Assembly: GCA_037893245.1 (NCBI GenBank)
Contig: JBAIAA010000810.1
Span: forward strand, 1-64,000
DNA: 64,000 nucleotides
Direction of reading: 5' to 3'
Source: Crossaster papposus
Taxonomy: Eukaryota; Echinodermata; Asteroidea; Velatida; Solasteridae
In this document: positions 25,791 through 37,149 of the stretch, piece after piece
How positions within the stretch are numbered: the stretch's first letter is position 1
How the letters are laid out: each line of letters opens with the position of its first letter
Made by a program: the position numbers and the translations under genes
The notes under the pieces: generated by a model
Database searches by the model: none
The model's input: only the letters and a program-made list of their open reading frames with translations
Told to the model about the DNA's origin: nothing

Positions 25791-26500
25791 GTAAGGACTG
25801 GTATTCCTTGAACAGTCAAAACACAAACTAAGACGGTACTCTGTCTCTCAATTTGTTTTTGAGTTGTCATTTTGTAATCAACGGTAATAAAACTAGGAGC
25901 CGGTTTATCAGCGCTGCTTAACAGCAGTAAAAATGTGCTTACTGCAGCAGAAAATTGTGCTAACCTTAAGCACTATTTCATGGCGTTGAGATTTCTATTG
26001 TTACATCACTGATTTAAGCAACATTTTCTTCTGAGTTAAGCATGTGTTTTGTGTGCTTACTGCTTACAGTCTCCATGAAATTGACAGAGGCTCTGTTGGC
26101 AGTGCTGTGAGATAACAGGGCCTTTGTTTTAAGCTTCTGTATTACATAATACAGTCGGCTGTAATTCAGCAATCAATGGAAATCTTGAACCGATCCTCCA
26201 CAAGCCTTCACTGTTATTCACCTCCCATTCAACATAATTGTATTGTCTGGGAGGTGAATCTTCACGTTAGTAGTTCAAGACAGAAAGTGAAAAAAAGTCC
26301 AGTCTTGACGATATGTTTAAGATTCCCAATGATTGCTGCATATAAAGATTTCATACTTTTATTTTTCTCCATGGAGTTAACAAAAAATCTTTGCCACCAT
26401 CAACTTATCTAAACGGTATTTGATTTTGAATAATTAACGAGTGTGGCTAACCAGTTTTATGCTTTTCCCACAACATTGTTTTGGTTGTTGGTTTTTGCAG
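25791..26500 (+). other. Intron (710 bp)
   Basis: No exon is seen. Around 25908-26080 there are repeated GCTTA / TAAGCA words in both orientations (for example GCTTAACAGCAGTAA and GCTTACTGCTTACAG), which may be a decayed palindromic repeat. Confidence 0.7.
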
Positions 26501-26518
26501 GGCTTGAGCGAATGAGAG
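26501..26518 (+). CDS. NAV: NAV microexon, 18 bp
   Basis: Candidate microexon GGCTTGAGCGAATGAGAG between a TTGGTTTTTGCAG acceptor (26500) and a GAGAG|GTAATC donor (26518/26519). With the incoming A it reads R-L-E-R-M-R and leaves G. Its length is a multiple of three and it keeps phase, so it can be included or skipped without a frame change. Support is splice signals and phase only; six residues are too few for a family match. A TGC lies immediately upstream of the AG, as in neural microexons controlled by SRRM4-type factors. Confidence 0.55.
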
Positions 26519-26854
26519 GTAATCAAAAGAAATCCTTAACTTTAAACCTGCAAGATTTGTCATTTTAGTTCTGCATCGTGCATTTTTAGTTCATGATCCT
26601 GATTCACTTGATCAAAGCATGAAAACAAATACCAACCCAAATTTGGTCTTATCAATGAGCAACTGTGCATGGTCCTTTATAACGGCTAAACAACATTGAA
26701 CATTGAAACATCTTGGTCAACATGTCAGGGAACGTAGAAACAGCAATTGCATTACAAATGTACTTTAAAAACATTGTGCAGATGAAACCTCGGACCTTTG
26801 CTCAGTAGTTTCCCTTTAAAATCATTAACTGTTCTAAATAAGCTGTCATTTGAA

Positions 26855-27018
26855 AGTGAACAAAGAAATTGGCAAGGCGGGACTCGAACCTGTGACCTCC
26901 AGAATACCGGACCGGCGGTCTACCAACTGAGCTATCTTGCTCTATGTTGGCGGTCTCCCAAATTGTCAATATCTTTGTTTGAAAGCGCTAGTTTCCTCTT
27001 GTGGTTTATTTTTGTACT
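26855..27018 (-). mobile_element. tRNA-derived SINE, copy A
   Basis: Read on the - strand, it has an 80-bp head (AAATAAACCACAAGAGG, then CTAGCGCTTTC, then TTTGGGAGACCGCCAACATA). Next comes a tRNA-like body with an A box (TAGCTCAGTTGGTAGA) and a B box (GGTTCGAGTCC), then a tail ATTTCTTTGTTCACTT. The head, body and tail recur at 39662-39823 on the + strand. The acceptor and T stems do not pair well, so this is a SINE and not a working tRNA. Confidence 0.75.
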
Positions 27019-27150
27019 AAAAACTGTGTGTGATAGAGATGCTGCACAGAACATTGTGCTAAACACAGTTAATTTAGTAATAGTAAAAACCATCTTAGTA
27101 ATGAACTCCCTTCCCAACTATAGAGGGCACTTTGTGACAACTTTCAAGAC

Positions 27151-27210
27151 CCCCCCCCCCCTCCCCCACTCCTCCCCCCACTCCTCCCCCCACTCCTCCC
27201 CCCCCCCCCC
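27151..27210. repeat. C-rich microsatellite
   Basis: A C run followed by tandem ACTCCTCCCCCC units and another C run. Confidence 0.9.
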
Positions 27211-27585
27211 TTAATTAGGAAAGACACAATACACAGGTGTACCACTTGAACAATTCCGAAAGTATAGCAGCTTATAGTGTCTTCGCGTGAGCGACATGCG
27301 CCATCAACAATGCATTAGGTAACTCCCTAAGGTGTGTGCAAAATCCTATTGATTTTGTGGAATTGAGGACAGTAAGGGTTAAGTCCTGTCTCTTCCAGTG
27401 GTCTCTCTTAACTCTCAATGTGCGACTCGTTTCAAAAACAGTTTTAGACTTACACACACAGTATTATTATGGTCCAAAGAAGGGCTTTCAGGGAAATGTG
27501 TCAATTTTATACCAGAAACTAAAACCACCGGCTGTTAAGATAAGCTCGGGCGATGGTGTCAATAAAAACCAATTCCGTGAGGGTT

Positions 27586-27655
27586 CTTCATCACTCTAGT
27601 TCCAGTTCTTCATCACTCTAGTTCCAGTTCTTCATCACTCTAGTTCCAGTTCTTC
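27586..27655. repeat. 22-bp tandem repeat, about 3 copies
   Basis: The unit is TTCATCACTCTAGTTCCAG followed by TTC, repeated three times and then degenerating into TTCTTCAC. Confidence 0.9.
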
Positions 27656-27712
27656 TTCACAAGTTCAATTTGTTCATCTTCTTATACATTTTAAATAGAT
27701 GGCATACAGTTC

Positions 27713-27875
27713 ATTAACCCTTGCTCTATGAGAGTTGTTTACTGCATGGCAGTGGTACATGCCAATGCACTCCAGCTGTGTGCATTGGTGGATTATACAC
27801 CTGTTGGGGGGGGGGGGGGGGGAGGTGGGGGCTAACACTGCAGTGTTTTGGAGGATAAACAAGAGCAAGGGTTAT
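27713..27875. repeat. Small palindromic element
   Basis: Outer inverted arms TTAACCCTTGCTCT (27714-27727) and AGAGCAAGGGTTA (27862-27874). An inner hairpin CCAATGCAC / GTGCATTGG (27762-27770 and 27780-27788) precedes a poly-G run at 27806-27822. It may be a tiny fold-back MITE. Confidence 0.5.
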
Positions 27876-28170
27876 TACACATCATAAGCATGGATCCATC
27901 ATAGCCATTAATTAGTCCACCAATTGCTTTGTCCCTTTCTCTAATGGCGAGGATAATAACATCTTCATCAGAACAATTAAGAACAATTTTCCCCCTCCCA
28001 TATTTCTCAAATCTATCTGCAGGATGCACATCCTTGCTGTCATTGCATGCATATATTAATATGCATGATGATTTGTTTTAAAAACGAGACTTAAATTATT
28101 ATTATTGTCATTGTTTTATCAATCTTGTTTTCTCTTTTTTCTTCCCATGTTGCTTGGTTGACATCTTCAG

Positions 28171-28185
28171 CTACCTCTCAAAAAA
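28171..28185 (+). CDS. NAV: NAV microexon, 15 bp
   Basis: Candidate 15-bp microexon CTACCTCTCAAAAAA, with the acceptor TTGACATCTTCAG ending at 28170 and an excellent donor AAA|GTAAGT at 28185/28186. With the incoming G it reads A-T-S-Q-K and leaves A. Its length is a multiple of three, with the same phase as its neighbours, so it could be a cassette exon. Upstream sequence has a T-rich tract and a TGC about 20 bases before the AG. Evidence is splice sites and phase only. Confidence 0.6.
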
Positions 28186-28551
28186 GTAAGTTGTGTGCAG
28201 AGAACTTTGTCTTTCAAATGTAACTTTTTTGTTGGGAAGGGGGTGGGAGGGGGGGGGGGGGGGAGGAGGCAATGCATCCAAACTTAAGATGCATTTTTTG
28301 CAATAAGCATGAAACATGAACCTGCCTATATTTTACCGAAAACTTGAAGCTTCATGAGTTTTCACGAACTTTTGGAAGTAGTAAAGAAGATAGCAGATCT
28401 TTTAAGTTGTTGAAGCATCATGTATGTGGAAACAAAATGATGACTCTACTCCTGCCTATTTCATTAAAACCAGGCGTTGCCTCCAACATGTTTCTCTGCA
28501 AACAGTCTATTGAAAACACCTTCCCAATTTTGTATTTGTTTTATTCCCCAG
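28186..28551 (+). other. Intron (366 bp)
   Basis: Contains a G-rich run at about 28240-28268; otherwise nothing seen. It ends TTATTCCCCAG. Confidence 0.85.
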
Positions 28552-28713
28552 GCAACTCATCCTCTCATCGCAACTCCTCCTCCTCTGACATGAGTTCCCG
28601 CATCCCAACATTCAACAAGGTGTCACGCCCCGCTGCAGGGTCAGGGGTCACCCAGCGGGGTCAACTGGAAAAGGGACGAGTGCCTTCAACAGCTCCACCC
28701 CAAAATCAACAAG
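28552..28713 (+). CDS. NAV: NAV exon: Ser-rich linker with an SxIP motif
   Basis: A 162-bp exon encoding (S)NSSSHRNSSSSDMSSRIPTF followed by NKVSRPAAGSGVTQRG and QLEKGRVPSTAPPQNQQ. The tetrapeptide S-R-I-P (28596-28607) in a basic, serine-rich setting fits the SxIP motif by which microtubule plus-end proteins bind EB1, and navigators are known plus-end trackers. The acceptor is ATTCCCCAG at 28551 and the donor is CAAG|GTAAAA at 28713/28714. Phase 1 in and phase 1 out. The last codon is split G|GT (Gly). Confidence 0.92.
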
Positions 28714-28819
28714 GTAAAAAAGTGGTTTGCTCTTGCTTGAATTATTAAAACAAGCAATTGGTTGGTATAAAAAATATTTGGTCACTGTACTAAGTTCATA
28801 TTTCACTTACTTTTGGCAG

Positions 28820-31142
28820 GTGCAATACAAACTAGTACTACAACTACCTCAACTCAGGGTTTACCAAACGGTGCCTCACCTACAAGCAATCCCCAACCCC
28901 CGACGCGGACAGCCAGCCAGATCCGTGTACCCTTGTCAAGCTCGACCAAAACCAGCGGCAGCTCTCAGCCAAAACAGAAACAGCAATCCAAGCAGCAACA
29001 GCAGCAGCAACAGCAGCGGCAACAGCCAGCCCAACAGCAACAGCAGTCACAACCACAACCACAGCAACAGACACAGACTCCCAAAAGTCCCAACAAGAGC
29101 TCCATGCTCACCAAACTAAAATTCTTCGGAAAGGAACATGCTGGTAAAGAACATCACAGTGCTCCAAAGAGCAAAGGCGCTGCCAGTAAAACGGCCGTCA
29201 ATGGTAATAACAGCAGCAGTTCAGAGTCTGCGGCCTTGGCAGCAGCAACTCTACCACCCAGGGATGCATCAGCAGGCTCAAGAACTAGAACTGCAGTTCA
29301 GGAACGGTCTGCAACAACGCAGGATAAATCAAGGACGGGAAGCGGTCTGAAGAAACATGGAAGCAACTCCAGCATCGGCACCACGGCTAGTAACACCTCC
29401 TCATCGGGTGTGGGGCCTGCTTCAGGCACGGGTGCTCAAAGCACGGTGTCTTCACCTGGGTCTAGCCTAGGATCCAGCAGCCCTAAGAATGCCCTCAAAG
29501 CGGTCGCTCAGAAGACCATCGGGAGAGCCTTTGGAGGCGGGAAGGCTAAACCACCGACCAAACTACAACCAAGGGATCTGGGCAAGCTCCCAATCAAAGA
29601 AGGGTCGGATTTGGGTGTCCGAGGCGAGCCTGTTGGAGCTACAGATAACCAGAAATATGAAGCACCACGGAACAATGACATGGCTTCCAGACCAGCCACC
29701 AAATCAAAACTCTCACCACCTGGGATTAAAACTTCAACAAGTAGCAAACAGATACCAACATCAACCTCAAAGACAAAACTGCCGGTAGCTAATCAAACTC
29801 CATCTCAAAGCTCGTCACAGATTCTGCCTCCGAACCGTAACGTCACAAAGTCCAACTCGTCAGCTGCTAGCCAGAAAGTCGGTTTGAAAACACCAACATT
29901 ATATCAGACGTTCCCTAAAAATTGTAACTTAAATGGCGCTAAGCAAGAGGAAAAGGATGGGGGTGTGCCTTTCTCGAGAGGTGGTATGTACAGCACCTTC
30001 CCTGGCCCTGGAAACTCCAAGCAAAAGAACGTAGACATAGCATCCAAACATGACAAGAGCCCTCAGGATGAGAAGCAGAAAAAACAAGCCAGCTGTAAGC
30101 CAAAGACTTCATCTCGGTCGCCAGATTCAAATCGCCCTCTGCCTGCATCGCCAAGCCACAGTGCGTCTCAACGGTCCCCTGCAAACACTGCAACCGTTGC
30201 ACCATTTAATTACATCGGCTCCCGGCCAATGTCCAAGGAGTGTAGCGATATGAGCATCGCGAGCACCAGCGTGAGCGAATCCTCAATCGGAAGCATTCCG
30301 ATACAGAGCCAGACTAGCATATCCTCGGGAAACAGCATATCCTCCGAAAACAGCGTGATCTACAAACCAAGGGAAGACGCCAATGACTACTGCACATCAG
30401 TCTACAAGAACGACAAAGTTGTCACGACATTCGGGACCCCACCGTCCCAACCCCGATCCCTAAAGGGATACGGAGACGTCCGACCAAACACCATGGACCT
30501 CACTGTCATGAATGTCCAACACAACCAGCCAGCCTCCAGAACCACCAAGGAGACCACATTCGGAGACAGCGTAACAACCCAACTACGTAACCATCGCTCA
30601 CCGACCGGCTCCGCCAAAGGAGCCACAAACTCATCCCCTCAAGGTTCCCCACGGTCCCAACGCTCAGCTATCGCGACCTATGGCGCCTCAGCTGCTAGAT
30701 TAAACAACCTGAGTTCCCTCCCACTCCAAATTCCCTCAATGCCCGTCCAAGGTGACGCTCCTTACTCCGCTTACTCCTACCGCAGCGGAGGAGTCCCTCA
30801 ACGGTTCGTTCCTGCTCCTTCTTTAACCCGTCTCTATGGTAACTCCATGCGACGCACCACTTCAAACCGTTCTCACCTGAGTGACTTGCAATTCACCGAG
30901 CAACCCATTTTAGACGACGCCGACGATTTGTACGATGAAGACCTGGGTAGCGGGTATGTCAGTGATGGTGACATTCTACACCGTAACGCTCAACTGAGTG
31001 ACATTGCCAGTGGTTACATGAGTGAGGGAGGTGGTTTCCTGTATGCCAAGAGGCTGGGTACAGGTGGAAGCAGGCTCCGTGACGGCATGGCGGCAGTTAG
31101 AGAGTTTCTACAGAAAACTGTCGACCTCAGTGATGAAGACAG
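28820..31142 (+). CDS. NAV: NAV large exon: central microtubule-binding region
   Basis: A 2323-bp exon of about 774 codons, Ser/Thr/Pro/Gln and basic-rich. In order it carries a polyQ tract (about 28980-29070), the navigator block KSSMLTKLKFFGKE (about 29095), SPKNALKAVAQKTIGRAFGG (about 29480), NTATVAPFNYIGS (about 30187), KETTFGDSVTTQL (about 30547), the acidic YDEDLGSGYVSDGD plus SGYMSEGG repeat (about 30930-31030), and RDGMAAVREFLQK (about 31078). Each aligns in order with vertebrate NAV2/NAV3 blocks (KSMLEKLKLF, SPKIALKGIAQRTFSRA, NTATVAPFLY, GYMSDGD, DGMAVVRETLQ). The acceptor is TTTTGGCAG at 28819 and the donor is GACAG|GTAAGA at 31142/31143. It leaves two bases (AG). Confidence 0.96.
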
Positions 31143-33885
31143 GTAAGACTTAAATGTTCACTGTAATACTTTAACCTGTTGAAATTGACGTCGATATATT
31201 TTTGTTTTCAGAAAGCAAGCCACTAAACCTAATGGAATGAGTTATTGAACAACGGAAATGCAGTTTCACTTTTAAAATACCATACAATTCGGGCGATTCA
31301 CAATGCAGTGCGCCACCAAGCGTTTGACTCAAAAGAGCCACTTTTAAACTTTTCGGTCGACTTCTTCCGTATATCATACTGTAGTGAAATATCTATTCTT
31401 CATTGTTCACGCGAGGTACAACACAAACATAAATGTATCCGGAAGCGTCGTTGATTAAAACATTGTTATTTGTAGAAAAAAAATTAGAATTTCAATCGTG
31501 CGCGTCCAAAAAGACGTAAAAACTGATGAGTTCATGCAAAATGAATACCGTTTTTCAAACTAATGTCGACTTTCTCCCATGATGCACTACGGGTATAGCA
31601 GGATTTGCGCCTCCAACGGCAGCTTCTAGGTATTGTGAATCGCTCGAATTTCACGAAGATTTCATGGTAATTTGAGGGAGAAACTGCATTTTTATTATTC
31701 AAGAACTCATAGTGTTAGCTCCTTGAATCAACATGGGTTGCCCTGGGTCGTTTTATTACCTCTGACGTCACATTAAATGGAGCGTTCGCTTAGTACGGTT
31801 CTTGTGGCTAACCTAAGTTAAACTGGGTGAGCGACTCGAATGCCATGGATTGAAGCTGATTGAAGTTCCTGCCGTACAAAATAGTACTCCAAATCTGTGT
31901 CCAAAGGACTATTTGGCTGATAATGACTCAATTTTTTATTTGCAACGATCTTAAATACATACAAACCGAATTATACAAACTGAAACGAAACAATCTTTGG
32001 TTTATAAATTTGGCCTCAATGCAATATTACTTAAACTTTAGATAGATTGGGAGTTCTATAAATTATTGTCACAAGAGGGCGCTGCACAGTCTTTATGGCC
32101 TACTTATTCTGAGATCATTACCTGGAAACTAATCATGTATGACCACAAGGTGGCGCTCTTCAATCTTACCACTAGGCTAGGCAAGCACAGACATTAACAG
32201 CAGGATTTCTGAACCGCACTGACAAAATAGAATAAAGACTGTGGTTCTATTTACTGTACGAAATCATTGTCATCTGAAAGATTTCATAATACTGTATTGC
32301 ATTAAGCTATTGTATCAATTTGTTTTTAAAGCACCAAACCCCCCCAAAAAAAAACCCAAAAAAAACCACAAATATTTATATAAAATATAACAAAAAAATA
32401 TGAATACATGTACATGTATGGAGCTTAAAAAAATATTTGTAATAAAAAAATAAAAATATATAACAGGAATTTTCTATAATATTTGAGGCATGTTGAAAGT
32501 CTAAAGTGAGTAAAACAAGTAGGCCACCCTGCTCATAAAAAATATTGAAGAAAAAAAATACCTGTCATGTTGCCTGGAGTTTTGACATCAAATTGTGGTT
32601 TTTGGACAGGTGTGAAAATGCCCAACGGGGCTTCCTACCAAATTGAACAGCAATCATGGAGATTAGACTGCCTTGGGTTTAGGCAGAAAGTCGCCCCTGT
32701 CACTGATATGATTGGGCCAACAAAATACGCTCGATATGGAAGGCTTCTCCGAATGTATTAAAACCATTTCGGTTTTGTTTTGTTAAAAGATTAGGTTGAA
32801 TTTTTTTTGTGCATTCATGATTTAGGCTGAGCTTGGATCTGATGTTGACGCGTATTTGGCTTCTGAACTTCTGTACCCACAGAATGAAACTTAATTGTTA
32901 TCGTTAATTCTCGGAACGTTCATTTAATTGGGTATTGTAACTGCTTGCTTGATGGTCTATGAAGTTGCTGTTATGATATTTAGTGTCTATGATATGCGAG
33001 CAGATTGAGCGAATGCCAATTAATATGCAAACAAGAGATTGCGTCTGGACCTTACAATTCATTCCCTTGGGGCCGTTTACAATCATTTCTTCCGCAACCC
33101 ATTGTTAAATTACAAAAACTTGGCAGACAAATCGACCAATCATCTGCTTAGTCCACATTTGATTGGCGTCACTAAAGGTTGCATAAAATCCGCATGCATG
33201 GGTATATCTGACCTCATACGCGGCCTCTGCACATGGGAATATCGGATACTGGAGAATACTTGCTTGATGTCGTTTAGAACTTATTGCATGAGATGTTATA
33301 GCAATTTTTACTGCCGGTGAACTGAATAAGGTTGAAGATGTCTTCTATTCTGTGCAATATTTGTCCACTTTTGCAATTTTGTTGTCTCCACACTTCATAC
33401 GACATCCTCTTCTGAAGCATCATTAATGCTGCCTGGGAAAACCAAATTGTGATCATGGAGTCGCTGTTTAGTCTACCAACGTTATTTGTTCAGCGGTCCG
33501 TTAATCTTGAGTCTCGCAAGTAAATGAAATTTGTCTGAGCCGTGACGCCCTGGCACGATGTCAGTGGTTGGCCAGTAACCACCCTGCTGTGTTCCCAAGA
33601 TTAATGGATTCTAAAATAAGCTTTGCTCCTTGATTTCCAAACTGCCGGATTAACAATGGTGGGAAGATTTTCTCTGAATTAATTTTGTTCTCGCTCGCAT
33701 GCTGTTCATTGCTCTTTATAATAATTTTCTCAGAATGGTGATAGCTTCTAGCACATTATTAAACTTGCCTTAATTTGCATAGATTAAAGTATTCAACAAA
33801 ATATGGATCTTGTTTAAAATGTTCCCGTTTGTGTCAACTTTGGTGACAGTGTAGGTTGAAATGACAGAAATGAACACTGTTAAGG

Positions 33886-34046
33886 GCTGTTTATACTCGG
33901 TACAAAAGCAAACGCGAACACAAATTTGAGATGTCACGCTGCAAATTTGCAAAAGTTGAACACTTTTAACTCCGGTGAATTTTCGCAGCGAATTATACGT
34001 GACGTCAAATTTGCATCACATTCGCTTTCGTGTAAACTACAAACTG
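33886..34046. mobile_element. Short non-autonomous DNA element, imperfect terminal inverted repeats
   Basis: The left end TTTATACTCGGTACAAAAGC, through CGCGAACACAAATTTGAGA, pairs imperfectly with the right end, ATTTGCATCACATTCGCTTT and on. The centre carries TGCAAAAGTTGAAC, AACTCCGGTGA and TTTTCGCAGCGA, shared with 3705-3850. Confidence 0.5.
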
Positions 34047-36370
34047 TTATCCCCTCTCCAAAACGTTTGTTTCTCATTCTTGAGACTTTTTAGACTGCCA
34101 ATTGTTAGCGTAATTGAAATCTTTTTCCAAGGTTTATTGTATGTCAGTGTCCCTGAACTTTTTCCCCTCAGCAAGAAACCACCATCTTGTTTTTTCTCAA
34201 TGAAATCCAATCTTGTTTGCTGAACTTGCTCCCAAACTCAGAAGACAATCCCTGCCACTGTGCTTCTCACACCGAAGGCGGATACTGTCTTTTTGTTTTT
34301 TAATTTGCTGGAAGTCTGTAAGGTTAAACCGTGGGGGCGGAAATTAATACCGGCCTTATGAATATCAGCTTTATTATTGGTGGGACTGGGAGGTAAAGTG
34401 GAAAGTGCATCTGAACTTGGAAGAGGATCTGTAGACTGTGGCTGTCTGTTGAATTCTTGGACAACTTGAGTTATTCTTCCTAGAATCTAAAGGCTTCTGT
34501 GTGGTCGAGTCAAAGTTGACAACATATATTATGTCAGGTAGAGGTATCATTTAGAGAGTGTATTATTGTGTCCCCCCCCCCCCAACACCATTCCTTATAC
34601 TCTCAAGCTCTCAATATAATGGTAATAAAAGGTTACTGTGAAAGGTTATGTGTACTTTGTACACAACCACAGGCTAACAGCCTTTCAGCGATCCTATTAT
34701 ATCCTATACATGTAAATGCAAGGCGAATAGATCCCGCGCTTGAGTTTCTCTGAGCCGACAAAGCATTGAACTCCTTCAACTTCCCGCAACCGAACCATTC
34801 CCCTCCCCCCCTGCTCACAAAACTGTTGGCGTTGTTGTTGGAAGCGATGCCTCGCGGAGTGGCCGGGGAAAGCTGAGGTGAGATTTTTGACAGTTGGGCG
34901 GGAAGTTGAACCGCTGGAAAGTAAAGACAGAGGGGTAAGAAAGGTTTGAGAAGCTTGTACTCTGGGATAGAAGAGGGGCTGGGAATACATTTGTAGCTTA
35001 AGGGCAAGGGTGACCGGCTTCAGAGAATAAATTAAGCTTGTTTTTGGACTCCTTAAGTGTGGAAATACGTAGGTCATTGTACTGGTGAGTGGCTCTGGTA
35101 CAAGGTGTGTTGTACCCGTTCTTTTTCGGTGTTGAAAATTATGAGAAAAGAACTTGACAATTCAAGTCTAGTTTTTTATATTCTCGGTTTGGTGGAAAGC
35201 GGGTTAAGATGAGCTAGGTTACTGTGCAAGCAAAATAAACTCCATCACAGAAAGTTTTCACTTGTTCATAGATCTTCATTATCTCTATTACTCTATGGTA
35301 AGAATTGCCAAAGTGCATGTGTAACTATATTTGGTAAATAAAAATGTTTGGAGAGAAAAAAAGCAGAATTTTGAAATTAGAAAATTAGGAAACTAACTCG
35401 AAGAGAACGAGTTGATTACAATAATAGGCAACAAAAACAACCACTCGTTTGATATTTTCCATCCTAATTATGAACGTCAGTCGGCATCACCTTCCCTAAC
35501 AAGTAAAATTAACCCCCTGTCCCTTGTACTGTACTTGACCTCTGGATAAAGGTTCCTGATACTACCCCCCTCCCCTCCCACCCCCAGGCAAGAAAGTCAG
35601 AGGTACAATGATGGAGATAAAAGCCTCTTTTTTTGTCAATTCTGGAGAGGAAGTGAAAAAAGGTAATCCTCTTAGAATTGAGAAGTGCTAGAGAAAGGTG
35701 AAATGGGACAGATGAAGTAAAAAAACATGATGAAGTGTCCTAACATGCGAATGCACCCAGTTTGTTTCCCAGTCAATACCAATAATTGCTGGTGTGTGTC
35801 GGATGCCAAGAGGCACTTTTTTTTCATTTTGAATTAGTTGTGTAGATTAAAGGGGTATTCTGCGATATGCAGGCCGGACTTTATTAAATTGGCTTGATCA
35901 ATTAATTAAATGTTTCAGGGAGTGCATTAGTGCATGGGGCTTGGAATGATTCAGAGGTGGGATGGTTGAACACAAAAATTATCTGAAAGATAGACATGAT
36001 TTGTATTGAAAAATATATGCATCTTTCATACAATTCATAATTTTTTTTAAATTGACAATCTCATCTCTGTTTTTAATACTGTTGCCCTGTTTCTCTGTTT
36101 TCATGTGTAAAACACCAAATCCTAAATAATCCACATGCCCTGCCCTATAGCATTATCTCCAACAACACCCTGAGAATCTGGGGGAAAAAACCTTGGAATA
36201 TTTTGACAGGGAATGCAGAGGAGATTCCCACAGACATGTTGGTATCACTCTCCTGTGTAGATAAATCCCTGACTGGGAGTAATTGGATAAACAAAACAGA
36301 GACAAGAACACCCCTTCCCCCTCCTGAGTCGACTATCTGGAGACATGGGGGTGACAGTGACTGTAGGGGA

Positions 36371-36510
36371 CAGCTTATAGCAAGGGGAGGGGGCGTGCTG
36401 GGAGGATATCACAGCCAAATGCTTGCCTCACCCTTAGAACAGTGACCGGGAATAGCTTATAGCAGGTAGTTGGGGAGGGAGGGTTTCACAGCTAAACACT
36501 TGCCTTACCC
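36371..36510. repeat. Imperfect tandem duplication, about 80 bp
   Basis: Two copies of AGCTTATAGCA, a G-rich stretch, TCACAGC, AAA, CTTGCCT and ACCCT in the same order. Confidence 0.65.
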
Positions 36511-37084
36511 TGAGGAGAACTCGCCATTTACACATTGATTAGTTTTGTGGCATTAGTGATACTCTTGCTATACCCTGGAAATTGGGTCACTTGCATAGTG
36601 TATATTTTTCTAGAAAGTGCACAAATTATAGAGTGGGAACCCCCCCCCCCCCCCACCTCTAAAAAAACCAAAAAAAAAACCAACAAACACAGAAACAACA
36701 TCTTTAAAGAATACATGTATTGCCAATTGTATGTATTATATACGGTAGACACAATTTGATAAGGTGCTGGCAAGTTTTGTTCATCATTCAGATTTTAAAA
36801 CTAAAGTTAAAAAACAATTTAAAAGTATTATACATTCAATATTTACATGCTCACTGGCAGTAAAGACAGACAAATTACTCTTGAAGCGATGTTGTTTTTT
36901 GTTTTTCTGTCCGATATTTATTCTTCAGGAGTCACTGATCCGTGATGCACTCTCTTAAGCATCGTTGAATTTGACTAATGAGCTCATTGGACTCTTGGAT
37001 AAAAGACCCTTGTTTGTTGCCCTACCTGGTCACCTGATTAACATCAGTTCTAATTGGAAATGATCCCCAGGAAAAAATAAATAA

Positions 37085-37149
37085 ATACCTGTGGTCAAGC
37101 TACTGGATTTCCTGCTGTCCAAAATCAAGGTTTGCTTGACCACAGGTAT
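37085..37149. repeat. Perfect 16-bp inverted repeat (hairpin)
   Basis: ATACCTGTGGTCAAGC at 37085-37100 and GCTTGACCACAGGTAT at 37134-37149, separated by 33 bases. Confidence 0.85.

Larger units (their letters stand above)
26519..28170 (+). other. Intron (1.65 kb) with SINE and simple repeats
   Basis: Contains a tRNA-derived SINE on the - strand (26855-27018), a C-rich ACTCCTCCCCCC repeat (27151-27210), a 22-bp tandem repeat (27586-27655), and a small palindromic element with a poly-G core (27713-27875). No coding exon is seen. Confidence 0.8.

Noticed and set aside
26871..26941. Possible tRNA gene on the - strand
   Set aside because: A and B boxes are present, but the acceptor and T stems do not pair properly. 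The flanks are shared with a second copy at 39662-39823, so it is a SINE.
28727..29119. Alternative frames over the start of the large exon
   Set aside because: Shadow frames of the CAG-rich tract; the phase chain and NAV similarity fix the true frame.
34633..35077. Two overlapping - strand open frames of 124-126 codons
   Set aside because: Low-complexity Pro/Ser/Leu translations in two frames of the same DNA; no family similarity or splice logic.
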